A stretch of 64,000 bases of DNA from Flavobacteriaceae bacterium (GCA_014075215.1 CP046177.1:372001-436000); one strand, 5' to 3'; numbered from the stretch's first letter, positions 16,388 to 25,141 are shown. The notes: generated by a model not told the origin, from the sequence alone. Program-made: numbers and translations.

Positions 16388-19024
16388 ATGTTAGATATCA
16401 TCCGCAAAACTATAGAAAAGATAGAGAATGCTACTATCTTGACTAAAGCCGAAATAGCAAAAGCAAGAACTATTTTTGAAACCTTCAATCACGTAATTTT
16501 ATCTCAGGGTAAACAAATGGTAGCCTTAAAAATAGAAGATAAAGATAAAGAGGTTTTTGCACAAGTATTATCCGTTGAAGACGAAGAGACACTAGATTTA
16601 AAACTAGAAGGCTCTTATGAAAGTTGGAATAATAAATATGGTCTAGTTGCACTCTATACCATTGAAAAAGAATTTAAAGGCAAGACCCTTTCCGAAGGCA
16701 AAAAGTACACCCGAGAAGGTATGATAAAACGTGTGCTTGACGAACGCATGGATAAAGCCAAAAAAGCGGACTATAAGGTTATTTTGGCCAATAATCTTTA
16801 TGGTGAACACACTTTGATTAATGAAAAAGGTAAATCATATCGTGTTACGCTTAAAGATTTTGAAAAGAAGACAGGTTATATAAATAATATTGACTGGAAA
16901 ACCAATAAACTAGGCACTACAAAACACATTTTATTTCTTTACAATTATTTAGAAGATCACCCCAATAAAGCTAAAAAATTAAAGAAAGAATTTCCATTTA
17001 TTGAGGTTTACACAGACCCTCTAAATGATTATAAAATATCTTGGTATTTTCCCGAAGATTTACAAGTAGCGGAACAAGCAGTGTTAGATTCCTATTTTGG
17101 AAAAAAAACCTATATTGAAAATGCTCAAATCGCCTCATTTTTTTCTTTCTTTCAGCTGTCAAGAGATTTAGACCGCATCAAGATACGAGAAGAAGTTTAT
17201 GAAAAAATTGAAACCTATTTTGAAGATACCGAGTTAGTAAAACTTCAAGAACAAATCACCTTTGATTTTTCATCAATTAATGCCACACTATACCCCTATC
17301 AAAAAGAAGGCGTAGAATTTTCAGCATTTAAAAAAGGAGTCATTATCGCAGATGAGATGGGGCTTGGAAAAACGCTACAAGCCATCTCTACCGCAATTCT
17401 TAAAAAGGATGTTTTTGATTTCAAAAAAACCTTGGTTATCTGTCCAGCCTCGGTAAAACATCAATGGAAAAATGAAGTTTTAAAATTTAGCAACGAGGGT
17501 GCTACCGTTGTAGAAGGCTTACCAGAAGAAAGATTCGAAATTTATGCTAGTAATACGGATTATTTCCATATCATTAACTATGAAACTGTACTGAGAGATC
17601 TATCTGAAATCAATAAACAAGGTTACGATTTTGTGATTTTAGATGAAGCGCAAAAAATAAAAAATTACGAAACTAAAACCGCCATTGCTATTAAAAGTAT
17701 TCAAAAAAAGCATGCCTTAGTTATTACGGGGACACCTCTAGAAAATAAGCTTTTAGATATTTATTCCATCGTTCAGTTTTTAGACCAGAAATTATTAGCA
17801 CCGCAATGGGAATTCTCATACCAACATTGCATTTTTGACAATCAGTATAAAAATAAAATTCACGGCTACTATAACCTTCAAAACTTAAAAAAACGATTAA
17901 GCTCTATTCTAATACGAAGAGAAAAGCGGGAAGTTTTTGATCAGTTACCCAATGTGATTCAAAAAGATATTTATGTAAAGCTTTCTGATGAACAGGCGGG
18001 AATGCATGCCAGTTTTACTCACGGTATTGCAAAAATTTTACATAAAAAGTTCAAGACGACTTATGATTGGCAAAAGCTCATGCTATTACTTACCAACATG
18101 CGTATGGTCTGTGACTCAAGTTATTTGATTGATAAGCAATCCCACCATTCGCCAAAGTTAATAGAGCTACGTCATATTTTGATAGAACGATTAGATATCA
18201 AAAATAATAACAGAAAAATTATTATTTTTTCAGAATGGGTAACCATGCTCAATCTTATTGGCGATATGTTAAAAGAAGAAGGGCTAACTTTTACTATGCT
18301 TACAGGAAAAGTACCTGTGAAAAAGCGGCATTTATTGATAAAAGAATTTGAAGATAATGACGATTGTCAAATCTTCTTATCTACTGAATCCGGTGGGGCA
18401 GGGCTTAACTTGCAGGTAGCTGATACAGTTATTAACTTTGAGTTGCCTTGGAATCCCGCCAAGAAAAATCAACGTATTGGGCGTATTGATAGAATTGGAC
18501 AGAAAAAACAGAAACTACACGTCTTTAATTTGCTGTCTTATGATTCTATTGAAATGAAAATTGCCACTGGACTCTTTTTGAAGCAAAATCTTTTTGAAGG
18601 CGTATTAAACGAAGACAGTTTAACAGACGAGGTTGATTTTTCAGAAAAAGGGAAATCTCAGTTCATTAAACAACTTGAAGAAGTTATCAATCAAAGTACT
18701 ACTATGCCTGTTGAGTCTGATATTGAAGAAGAATCTGAATTGGTACTAGAAGAAATTTTAGAAGCCCAAACTGAACTTAATTTTGAGGCGAATGATGATG
18801 ATGATTCCGAAAGTTTATCATCGAAAGAACCACAAACAAATACACCAGATTTTGAAGAAATGGAAGCTGTAATGACTAAAGGTATGGAGTTTTTAACTGG
18901 CTTATTTCAAATGAGTACAGGTAAGAGTCTTGAGAATAATAGCAAACCTAAAGTCAATGTGAATAAGGAAACAGGTGAGGTGTCTATATCGTTTAAGATG
19001 GAACAGTTGGTAAATAAAACTTAG
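16388..19024 (+). CDS. SNF2-family DEAD/DEAH-box helicase
   Basis: 878 aa. The N-terminal about 290 residues are family-specific and unassigned. The SNF2 motor follows: YPYQKEGVEF (Q-motif region), ADEMGLGKTLQA (Walker A, about 321-332), VILDEAQKIKN (DEAQ box, about 415-425), ITGTPLEN (motif III), FSEWVTMLNL, SGGAGLNLQVADTVI (motif V) and QRIGRIDRIGQ (motif VI, about 694). The C-terminal 110 residues are acidic and probably disordered. Bacterial SNF2 proteins translocate on duplex DNA; stand-alone copies like this occur in accessory and defence regions, but no nuclease or methyltransferase partner is adjacent. Intact. Confidence 0.88.
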   Translation: MLDIIRKTIEKIENATILTKAEIAKARTIFETFNHVILSQGKQMVALKIEDKDKEVFAQVLSVEDEETLDLKLEGSYESWNNKYGLVALYTIEKEFKGKTLSEGKKYTREGMIKRVLDERMDKAKKADYKVILANNLYGEHTLINEKGKSYRVTLKDFEKKTGYINNIDWKTNKLGTTKHILFLYNYLEDHPNKAKKLKKEFPFIEVYTDPLNDYKISWYFPEDLQVAEQAVLDSYFGKKTYIENAQIASFFSFFQLSRDLDRIKIREEVYEKIETYFEDTELVKLQEQITFDFSSINATLYPYQKEGVEFSAFKKGVIIADEMGLGKTLQAISTAILKKDVFDFKKTLVICPASVKHQWKNEVLKFSNEGATVVEGLPEERFEIYASNTDYFHIINYETVLRDLSEINKQGYDFVILDEAQKIKNYETKTAIAIKSIQKKHALVITGTPLENKLLDIYSIVQFLDQKLLAPQWEFSYQHCIFDNQYKNKIHGYYNLQNLKKRLSSILIRREKREVFDQLPNVIQKDIYVKLSDEQAGMHASFTHGIAKILHKKFKTTYDWQKLMLLLTNMRMVCDSSYLIDKQSHHSPKLIELRHILIERLDIKNNNRKIIIFSEWVTMLNLIGDMLKEEGLTFTMLTGKVPVKKRHLLIKEFEDNDDCQIFLSTESGGAGLNLQVADTVINFELPWNPAKKNQRIGRIDRIGQKKQKLHVFNLLSYDSIEMKIATGLFLKQNLFEGVLNEDSLTDEVDFSEKGKSQFIKQLEEVINQSTTMPVESDIEEESELVLEEILEAQTELNFEANDDDDSESLSSKEPQTNTPDFEEMEAVMTKGMEFLTGLFQMSTGKSLENNSKPKVNVNKETGEVSISFKMEQLVNKT

Positions 19025-19531
19025 GTCGATCTTTTCTTAAATGCATAACAGATAAATTCATCTTCATCTTTTTGGTCATAACGTGTTATATCACACATTG
19101 GTTTCTCTTTTGGATTGTCATCATTAACACAAAGGACGCATAACGAAAGTTTTTCAATAAGCTCTGTATTAACTTCATAACCTTTATCATCAAAAAAACC
19201 ATTTAATTTTGATGGATGAATTTTAGAAATATGCTTTCTACCTTCTATATCTTGATGTTTATAGATTGCAGCATCAATTTTAAAATAGTCTTCATTTGGA
19301 TATTCCTCGCCTGTAATACAAGTGAAACATTGTTTTTTTTAATAATACAGCAGAACCTATAACCCAGATATCATTTCCGCATTTACATTGTTTCCCATCT
19401 TTGTAAGATTGCAACATTGTAGTTAGCGACTCTTGCAGTTCAATTTTATTTTTTGAAGGGTTATTTTTTAAATGGATTTCAATGTAAGCTTCTATTGAAA
19501 CAGGATTAAAATTTGATTTCCTTGCACTCAT
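19021..19531 (-). pseudogene. Hypothetical zinc-binding protein with one-base insertion
   Basis: Frame one (from ATG 19531) reads MSARKSNFNPVSIEAYIEIH, then QCKCGNDIWVIGSAVLLK. After an A8 run at about 19336-19343 the likely continuation lies in another frame: CFTCITGEEYPNEDYFKID, then GRKHISKIHPSKLNGFFD, TELIEKLSLCVLC and a stop at 19021-19023. Removing one A joins them and brings CKCG and CFTC together as a four-Cys zinc site. Family unknown. The stop overlaps the helicase stop on the other strand. Confidence 0.55.
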
Positions 19532-19682
19532 CCCAGTTACTATTTTATGCTATTAAGCTGAATACACTATACTCAATCGTAAAATTACAAATCTTAAATG
19601 AATTGAACGTTAAATAGGTTTTACCATACTGTGCTCGAACCAAATTTATAACTCTAAAAATCAAATAGTTATAAATATAGAA

Positions 19683-20198
19683 GGCTCTAGTTTAAAATTG
19701 CGTTGATATTAATTTTTGATACTTCAATCCAATATTTTGATATTTTTGATACGCATTAATATCTTATGACGCCAGTCAAAAGCCGTTTTCTTGTTTATCG
19801 ATAAGGCTACTTTTATCTTATCTAAGCTCTTTTCTTCTAGCATTAATTCAAGGTAGTCATCAATCTTGTCCTTATGTTGCAAACCTGCCATCCAAGTACC
19901 TGTGTATTCTGTAAAACTGCGTTTGCAGGATTTACACTTATAGCGCTGAGAGCCTTTGTCAATACCAAATTTTACATACTTTGGATGCCAGCAATGGGCG
20001 CAACAACCTAGCTTATTGTCTAATAAAAAACGCCTAGATTCTTGGCTTCTTACCGTTGGAACTGAATCTTTTGGTGATGTTGACAATTCTTTTAACAATT
20101 CCTGCCTTTCAGATTGGGAAAGCTTGGAAATTCCTCGCTTTATTTCTTGTAAATTCATGTATTAAATATACAAATAATAGCTGTTATAAACTAGAGCC
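19683..20198. mobile_element. Deletion derivative of an IS1595-family element (516 bp)
   Basis: Terminal inverted repeats GGCTCTAGTTTA (19683) and TAAACTAGAGCC (ending 20198) are flanked by a perfect 8-bp target duplication ATATAGAA (19675-19682 and 20199-20206), the length made by IS1595 elements. Between them lies only the N-terminal part of a transposase gene. Complete ends and duplication show it moved as this short unit or lost its interior after insertion. Confidence 0.85.
19724..20158 (-). CDS. Truncated IS1595 transposase, Zn-ribbon N-terminal domain
   Basis: 144 aa. Seen: LSQSERQELLKEL, then the zinc ribbon CAHCWHPKYVKFG with CKSCKRSFTEYTGT (four Cys, about 54-82), then SINKKTAFDWRHKIL, where IS1595 transposases enter the DDE domain. 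The catalytic domain, roughly the C-terminal two-thirds, is absent; a stop follows 10 residues later, about 40 bp from the inverted repeat. It could still bind ends and act as an inhibitor, but cannot catalyse transposition. Confidence 0.8.
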   Translation of the reverse strand: MNLQEIKRGISKLSQSERQELLKELSTSPKDSVPTVRSQESRRFLLDNKLGCCAHCWHPKYVKFGIDKGSQRYKCKSCKRSFTEYTGTWMAGLQHKDKIDDYLELMLEEKSLDKIKVALSINKKTAFDWRHKILMRIKNIKILD

Positions 20199-20326
20199 AT
20201 ATAGAACTTAAAAAATAAAGAAAAATAGAGTTTTTTAATAAAAAAACAAGAATATCTATCGAACCACTTTTTTGAATTTTAATGACGTTGTAAACCTCAA
20301 TAAAAATAAGCGTTTCAAGAGAGTAG

Positions 20327-20525
20327 AATCGAGTAGGAAGATAGGGATTATTTCCCTATCTGTCCTCTCACACCACCTAGCATACGATTCCGTACTGGGC
20401 GATTCCTTAAGTTTTAACTCTGACCTTTTGGTAATAATCCAGCATAAATATGTAGCCTGCTTGTCTAAGTCGATCTGTGGTAATGGTAGTGGCAAGTATA
20501 AAGCTGTTAGCTGTATGCCAATAAC
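20327..20525 (-). mobile_element. Group II intron 3'-end remnant, copy 2 (distal piece)
   Basis: Nearly identical over 199 bp to 10964-11162. The minus strand reads HTANSFILATTITTDRL, RQAGYIFMLDYYQKVRVKT and a stop at 20407-20409, then intron 3' RNA sequence with a GATAGGGA hairpin at 20340-20360. It is the continuation of the maturase fragment at 22041-22170, from which it is separated by ISAon1. Joining across the AATAAC duplication restores RKSYWHTANS in frame. Confidence 0.8.
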
Positions 20526-20689
20526 GGATCAGTCACAAAAGTTGTGTGTGAGTTCAGATGAAGATTAATTGTTAATTGAAGATTGAATGAAGTGTGTCTT
20601 TGCGAGTGAAACGAAGCAATTAGGGATCAGGGTCAAAAGTTTTGTGTGGATTGAATTAAAGTTTTGATCTTTGTAAAAAAAAACAGAGA

Positions 20690-21043
20690 TTGGAATTATC
20701 CTTAGACCTTTTAAAATTCATCTTACCTGAGATGCTCGTAGAACATTTTGATTTGGTAAGACACACTCATCGAAATGAGGAACTTCATTTGTATTTTGAA
20801 GAGCGTAATGTTGTTCCTAAAGAAGTCATAAATCCTAATGTAATTGCTCATGGTTTCCACAAAGAGATTACTATTGAAGACTTTCCTTTGCGTGGAAACA
20901 CTGTGTATCTTCACGTAAGGCGACGTAGATGGTTAGATAAAGAGACTAGGCAAATCATTCAAAGAGATTGGAATCTAGTAGCTCAGGGAACTCGCATGAC
21001 AGGTGAGTTTGCTGCTTTTTTAAAAGAGATTAGTCGATACTGA
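20690..21043 (+). CDS. ISAon1-family transposase N-terminal region protein
   Basis: 117 aa from TTG 20690 (no ATG near). Seen: LPEMLVEHFDLVRHTHRNEE, then FPLRGNTVYLHVRRRRWLDK and MTGEFAAFLKEISRY. This is the small first protein of ISAon1 elements, likely the DNA-binding part. Its C-terminal end and the start of the second frame (KSDCKTIARIYGVNG) overlap by a few bases with a +1 shift, so a fused transposase may be made by frameshifting or the two proteins may act together. Confidence 0.75.
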   Translation: MELSLDLLKFILPEMLVEHFDLVRHTHRNEELHLYFEERNVVPKEVINPNVIAHGFHKEITIEDFPLRGNTVYLHVRRRRWLDKETRQIIQRDWNLVAQGTRMTGEFAAFLKEISRY

Positions 21044-21080
21044 GAAGAGTGATTGCAAAACCATTGCAAGAATCTATGGC

Positions 21081-22016
21081 GTGAATGGGAAGAAGTTCCA
21101 AAGGCAGTATCGAGATTATTTGAGTGAGTTTAAACAGTGGAAGGAAAAGTCTCATGCCAAAGAGTGGTTGATCTTCCCTGAGAATATAGGAACTCGATTA
21201 TCTATCGACGAAGTAGCCTTATCAAAAGGAGAACTCTACACCATCGTTACCAATAAAAAAGCTAAAGGAAAGAAAGGAAGTATTGTGGCGATCATAGCTA
21301 CTACCAAAGCAGAACCTATTATCAAACACCTATTTAAAATCTCATCTGCGAAAAGAAACAAGGTCAGAGAAATTACCCTAGATATGGCGAACTCCATGAA
21401 GCTGATTGCCAAACGGTGTTTCCCCAAAGCCATACAAGTAACCGATAGATTCCATGTACAGAAACTAGCTCTAGAAGCACTTCAAGAAATTAGGATCAAA
21501 CATCGATGGGAAGCCATAGATACAGAAAATGAACGGATCAAACTTGCCAAAACCAATAACAAAGAATATTACCCTGAAATATTAGAAAATGGAGATACCA
21601 TAAAGCAACTCTTGGCTAGAAGCAGATACTTACTCTACAAAGCACCAAGTAATTGGACAGAAGATCAAAGAGTAAGAGCTAACATCCTCTTTAAAAGATA
21701 TCCTGATATCAAAACAGCTTTTAAGCTCGTACAAGGACTTAGAAATATCTTCAACACAGCAAACTCAATACAAGTCGCTTATACAAAACTAGCGCATTGG
21801 TATAAAGATGTAGAACAAACAGCATACAAGGCTTTTAATACCATAGCAAACTCTATCAGGCTTAACTATAGATCAATATTGAATTACTTCATTAATAGAA
21901 GTACTAATGCAGCGGCAGAATCTTTCAATGCCAAAATCAAAGCCTTTAGATTACAATTTAGAGGGGTCAAAAACACAGAATTCTTCCTCTATAGATTAAC
22001 TACAATTTTTGCATAA
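21081..22016 (+). CDS. ISAon1-family transposase, catalytic protein
   Basis: 311 aa from GTG 21081; the frame is open upstream to about 21042, where KSDCKTIARIYG adds a helix-turn-helix-like segment. The domain resembles ISL3-type DDE transposases: SIDEVALSKGELYTIVTN (first Asp), TLDMANSMKLIAKRCFPKA with QVTDRFHVQKLALEAL (second Asp), and STNAAAESFNAKIKAFR (catalytic Glu). All three acidic residues are present. It covers the full element apart from short ends. Confidence 0.85.
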   Translation: MNGKKFQRQYRDYLSEFKQWKEKSHAKEWLIFPENIGTRLSIDEVALSKGELYTIVTNKKAKGKKGSIVAIIATTKAEPIIKHLFKISSAKRNKVREITLDMANSMKLIAKRCFPKAIQVTDRFHVQKLALEALQEIRIKHRWEAIDTENERIKLAKTNNKEYYPEILENGDTIKQLLARSRYLLYKAPSNWTEDQRVRANILFKRYPDIKTAFKLVQGLRNIFNTANSIQVAYTKLAHWYKDVEQTAYKAFNTIANSIRLNYRSILNYFINRSTNAAAESFNAKIKAFRLQFRGVKNTEFFLYRLTTIFA

Positions 22017-22040
22017 ACACAACAATTAGTCTTGATCCCC

Positions 22041-22170
22041 AATAACTCTTCCTTATGTTTGCCCATTGCCAAGCTTTAGATTTGTTTAATCCCAATTTGG
22101 TGAGATGCCTTAGTTTGGTCTTTATCTGTTTCCATTGTTTCCAAATAACCATTCTAAGCCAATTTTGTAT
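22041..22170 (-). pseudogene. Group II intron maturase fragment (proximal piece of copy 2)
   Basis: The minus strand reads NWLRMVIWKQWKQIKTKL, then LTKLGLNKSKAWQWANIRKSY, part of the maturase-specific (X/thumb) region of group II intron reverse transcriptases. Above about 22170 the similarity ends, so all reverse transcriptase catalytic motifs are missing. It joins the piece at 20327-20525 once ISAon1 is removed. Confidence 0.75.
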
Positions 22171-22522
22171 AGCGTTTATGCTTGGGCTTGGTGGTTGCGT
22201 TTCAGCCGTAGATTTTCGAGGGCGGACGAGTAAAATTTACCCACGCCCCGACCATTTTTAGTTCCGTTTTTAAATATTTTTAGATTTTTTTATATCTCTG
22301 TACCTACACCCGTAGAAGATTCTAACCTCTTTTAGACATTGGTTGCTGACATCTAAAAACGCTTAAAAAGTATATCATTTGGTACATATATAGGGGTAGG
22401 CAATTTTTAAAAACATAAACACCCGTTTAACAGCAACTTATGTTTTAATAAAATTACTGCTTGTCTTTTAGTTTTCCGAAATTATTAACTGTCAGACAAT
22501 ATTTTGATAATATATTATACAA
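22171..22522. other. Non-coding region before the TIR gene pair
   Basis: The first part (to about 22262) contains a short GC-richer stretch with complementary GGGCG/CGCCC runs. The rest is AT-rich. No gene, repeat or RNA family recognised. The promoter for the downstream pair should be here. Confidence 0.35.
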
Positions 22523-22834
22523 ATGATTCCAGTTAATGCAGGAAAAGAGTTTAGAAAAGGGTTTCTAACTTTATTTGAAACTTTTAAAAGTACAGTCTTG
22601 ATTCATCAAAACTATAAATGTAATAATGCCGAGATAATTGAAGTACAGGGAATGAAAAACGCTGATAAAAAAGATTCCTCAAAAATTATGTTTCAATTCC
22701 CTGAAAAATTTGAAGTCAACAAAGGAGATGTAATTCAACAAAAAGGCTCTACCGTAATATGGAAAATATATGAAATTGAAGATAGAGTTGTAAACGATGC
22801 ATTTATTTGCTTTGTACTTCACGTAAAAAAATAA
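22523..22834 (+). CDS. Hypothetical protein preceding a TIR-domain gene
   Basis: 103 aa, ATG 22523. Soluble, beta-rich in its second half (KIMFQFPEKFEVNKGDVIQQ, then TVIWKIYEIEDRVV and FICFVLHVKK), with two Cys. No family recognised. It ends 14 bp before the likely start of the TIR gene in the same direction, so the two are probably co-transcribed and may work together. Confidence 0.6.
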   Translation: MIPVNAGKEFRKGFLTLFETFKSTVLIHQNYKCNNAEIIEVQGMKNADKKDSSKIMFQFPEKFEVNKGDVIQQKGSTVIWKIYEIEDRVVNDAFICFVLHVKK

Positions 22835-22848
22835 ACCCTCAAAAAATA

Positions 22849-23643
22849 ATGTGCCTAATGACCAGTAACGAACAAATAGTTAGAAACGAAGCAAAAGACT
22901 TTTATAGTGGTGTCCTGATGAACTCTGATAATGGGTTGCCAATAGACGATTTTAAAGAAATTAAGCATAGGCTACACGATTTTTATACTGCCGAGAGTAA
23001 GGCTATTTTTCTCGATGAAATACAGGTGTTAATGCTCAAAGACCTTCAAGTACACAGAGATAGAAGCCACGAAGGAAAAGCAGATCCTAATTGCCAATTA
23101 GAAAAGGATGCGGAGACATTAATTTACTACATAAAGCAGGAAATAGACACTTTCCCAAAAATAGCCCACCAAAAATTTAATACCTCATCAGGGAACGTTA
23201 GAAATAAAGTTTTTGTTAGTTATAGTCATTTGGATAAGGAGTATTTAAAAGACATTCAAAGGCATTTTAGACCGTTTCTTAGCCAAATTGACTTTTGGGA
23301 TGATACTAAAATAGAAGCAGGACAAAAATGGAAGAAAGAAATTAGAAAGGCTATTGATAAAACTAAAGTTGCTATATTATTGGTCAGTACGGATTTTCTT
23401 GGTTCAGAGTTCATCGCCGAAAATGAATTACCACCTTTATTAGAAGCAGCAGAAAAAGACGGTGCAGTCATACTAATTGTAATTCTTAAACCCTGTCTCT
23501 TTGAGGAATTTCCTAAGTTAAACCAATATCAGGCTATGAACCCACCATCAAAAACGGTTTTAAGTATGGATTATAGGGAAAAAGAAGAGCTATACGTTAA
23601 TCTCGTTAGGCAAACAAAGAAGATTTTAAATAAGGGCGATTAA
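22849..23643 (+). CDS. TIR-domain protein
   Basis: 264 aa from ATG 22849 (a second ATG lies 9 bp later). The N-terminal about 115 residues are helical and unassigned. A TIR domain follows: KVFVSYSHLDKEYLKDIQRHF (about 118-138), FWDDTKIEAGQKWKKEI, AILLVSTDFLGSEF, then ENELPPLLEAAEKDGAVI with a Glu where TIR NADases have the catalytic Glu, and a C-terminal helix. Bacterial TIR proteins commonly hydrolyse NAD+ on phage infection; here that role is inferred. It lies just outside the tRNA-Asn element (attL is 78 bp downstream). Confidence 0.75.
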   Translation: MCLMTSNEQIVRNEAKDFYSGVLMNSDNGLPIDDFKEIKHRLHDFYTAESKAIFLDEIQVLMLKDLQVHRDRSHEGKADPNCQLEKDAETLIYYIKQEIDTFPKIAHQKFNTSSGNVRNKVFVSYSHLDKEYLKDIQRHFRPFLSQIDFWDDTKIEAGQKWKKEIRKAIDKTKVAILLVSTDFLGSEFIAENELPPLLEAAEKDGAVILIVILKPCLFEEFPKLNQYQAMNPPSKTVLSMDYREKEELYVNLVRQTKKILNKGD

Positions 23644-23666
23644 ACACAATAATCCATTTTATATGC

Positions 23667-23704
23667 AAATGAAAAGACTTTGAAAGAATGAAATCTCTCA
23701 AAGC
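23667..23704 (-). terminator. Original terminator of tRNA-Asn, displaced by the integrated element
   Basis: Read on the minus strand, GGCTTTGA pairs with TCAAAGTC and is followed by TTTTCATTTG. It sits directly beyond the attL copy of the tRNA 3' end, in the position and orientation where the terminator of the uninterrupted tRNA gene would be. It now lies 20 kb from the tRNA. Confidence 0.6.
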
Positions 23705-23720
23705 CTTTCTCTGTCTGCTG

Positions 23721-23759
23721 CTCCTCTTGGGCTCGAACCAAGGACCCTCTGATTAACAG
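23721..23759 (-). repeat. attL: attL: 39-bp copy of the tRNA-Asn 3' half
   Basis: Identical over 39 bp to 44023-44061, inside the tRNA-Asn gene (from the T-arm side of the acceptor through the T-arm to the anticodon stem). Beyond the core both flanks differ, as expected for attachment sites. It marks the left border of the integrated element. Confidence 0.92.
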
Positions 23760-23864
23760 AAATAGGATTTTTGATTTATTTTAATCTTAAAAATAATTAT
23801 TTTATTGGTTTTCAATGTTTTAAAAAATAAATGAGAACAGATGATTTCATTTAGAATCACAATC

Positions 23865-23886
23865 TGAGTGCAAATTGAGTGCAAAT
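23865..23886. promoter_or_regulatory. Left arm-type integrase binding site (tandem 11-mers)
   Basis: TGAGTGCAAAT occurs twice in direct tandem. Exactly the same 22 bp occurs at 43950-43971 near attR, in the same orientation. Position inside both ends and next to the integrase gene suggests arm-type binding sites for the integrase or an excision factor. Confidence 0.65.
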
Positions 23887-23905
23887 TTTTTAGTACCTTT
23901 ATGGT

Positions 23906-25126
23906 ATGAAAACCAATCTGACGCTTACATTAGACACACGAAGAAAGAAAAAAAATGCCACATTTCCAATCATTTTACGGCTCAGCCATAAACGGAAAAC
24001 GACCTCCATTTCTTTAGGATATTCTATTTTGGAGAGTGATTGGGATAAACGAAATCATCAGGTTAAAAAATCATACAAGGGGGTTTCTTCCATTCATCGA
24101 CTCAATAATTTTTTGCTAAAACAAAAAACTGATGCCATGGATATAATAAATATTTTGGCTGATAAGGGAGAACTCGATTTTTTATCCATTAATCAACTCA
24201 AAGCCAAACTGACGAATCAGGCTTCTTATGAGTCATTCTTCGACTTTGGATATAGTTTGGTAGAAGAAATGAAGCAATCACAGCGATTTGGGAATGCTCG
24301 GTCATATTATGGAGTGTTGGGAACACTCAAAAAATACAATCACAATCGAGATCTACGATTTGATGAACTCAATTACGATTACCTCAAAAAATTTGAAATT
24401 CACTACTTATCAAAAGAGGGGAATTCTCTCAATGGTTTAGCCGCTTATATGCGCACGATTCGAGCAGTTTATAACAAAGGTATCAAAGCAGGACTGATAG
24501 AAAAAGAAGCCTATCCGTTTGCTGATTATAAGATTCGAATGACACCCACCGAGAAAAGAGCGATTGCACTTGAGCATGTCAAAAGCATTGTGGGATTGCA
24601 ACTCAAACTGGATCATGAGTTATTTCATGTTCGCAATTATTTTTTAGCCTCTTATTTGCTCTATGGAATTTCGTTTATTGATATGGCTTTTCTGAAATTA
24701 GAAAATATCGTTGACGGGAGAATCAAATTCCAACGGAGAAAGACCTCTAAGGTATACGACATCAAAATTACCACCCAACTCAACGAGATTTTAAAATTCT
24801 ATACCGAAGACAAACAAGTGGAGGACTTTATTTTCCCGATTATCAAACGAGAATCATTAGAAATGCAATACAGAGATATAGATTGGGCAAGAAAACGCTA
24901 TAACAAAGGACTCAAAAAACTGGCACTGCTTTGCGGGATTGACCAACGGTTGACCTCTTACGTCTCTCGTCATAGTTTTGCTACTCAAGCGATGTTCCAG
25001 AATGTTCCGCTGGAAGCTATTTCGGCAATGCTTGGTCACAGTAGATTAACGACGACTCAGATTTACCTGAAATCACTCCCAAGTAATGTCTTGGACGATT
25101 ATAATGAGCAGCTTAGTATTCTTTGA
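23906..25126 (+). CDS. Tyrosine site-specific recombinase (integrase) of the tRNA-Asn element
   Basis: 406 aa. An N-terminal arm-binding domain (LTLDTRRKKKNATFPIILRL, about 5-90) is followed by a SAM-like core-binding domain (about 105-205) and the catalytic domain. Catalytic residues: in the first Arg box the sequence is LLYGISFIDMAFLKLENI, with Ser where most family members have Arg, as in IntDOT-like integrases of Bacteroidota; then TSYVSRHSFATQ (box II Arg-His), MLGHSRLTTTQIYLKS (His and nucleophilic Tyr). It sits just inside attL and should integrate and excise the element at tRNA-Asn. Confidence 0.92.
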   Translation: MKTNLTLTLDTRRKKKNATFPIILRLSHKRKTTSISLGYSILESDWDKRNHQVKKSYKGVSSIHRLNNFLLKQKTDAMDIINILADKGELDFLSINQLKAKLTNQASYESFFDFGYSLVEEMKQSQRFGNARSYYGVLGTLKKYNHNRDLRFDELNYDYLKKFEIHYLSKEGNSLNGLAAYMRTIRAVYNKGIKAGLIEKEAYPFADYKIRMTPTEKRAIALEHVKSIVGLQLKLDHELFHVRNYFLASYLLYGISFIDMAFLKLENIVDGRIKFQRRKTSKVYDIKITTQLNEILKFYTEDKQVEDFIFPIIKRESLEMQYRDIDWARKRYNKGLKKLALLCGIDQRLTSYVSRHSFATQAMFQNVPLEAISAMLGHSRLTTTQIYLKSLPSNVLDDYNEQLSIL

Positions 25127-25133
25127 ATTTTTG

Positions 25134-25141
25134 TACCTTTG
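25134..25141 (+). promoter_or_regulatory. -7 box of the first toxin-antitoxin operon
   Basis: TACCTTTG fits TAnnTTTG and lies 17 bp before the antitoxin ATG (25159). It follows the integrase stop, supporting separate expression of the pair and ATG 25159 as the start. Confidence 0.5.

Larger units (their letters stand above)
20526..22040 (+). mobile_element. ISAon1-type insertion sequence
   Basis: A 1515-bp insertion in the group II intron maturase, flanked by AATAAC duplications (20520-20525 and 22041-22046). The ends are related inverted repeats: GGATCAGTCACAAAAG on the left and, read inward from the right, GGGGATCAAGACTAATTG. A second end-like sequence, GGGATCAGGGTCAAAAG, lies at 20622, so the left end appears duplicated. 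Two genes follow in ISAon1 order. Both look intact, so the element may be active. Confidence 0.8.

Noticed and set aside
22055..22261. Plus-strand 68-codon frame with Cys-rich hydrophobic sequence
   Set aside because: It lies over the minus-strand group II intron maturase fragment, which explains the first part of the sequence.
23721..23759. A second tRNA gene at the left end
   Set aside because: Only the 3' half is present; the D-arm and 5' acceptor strand are missing. It is attL.
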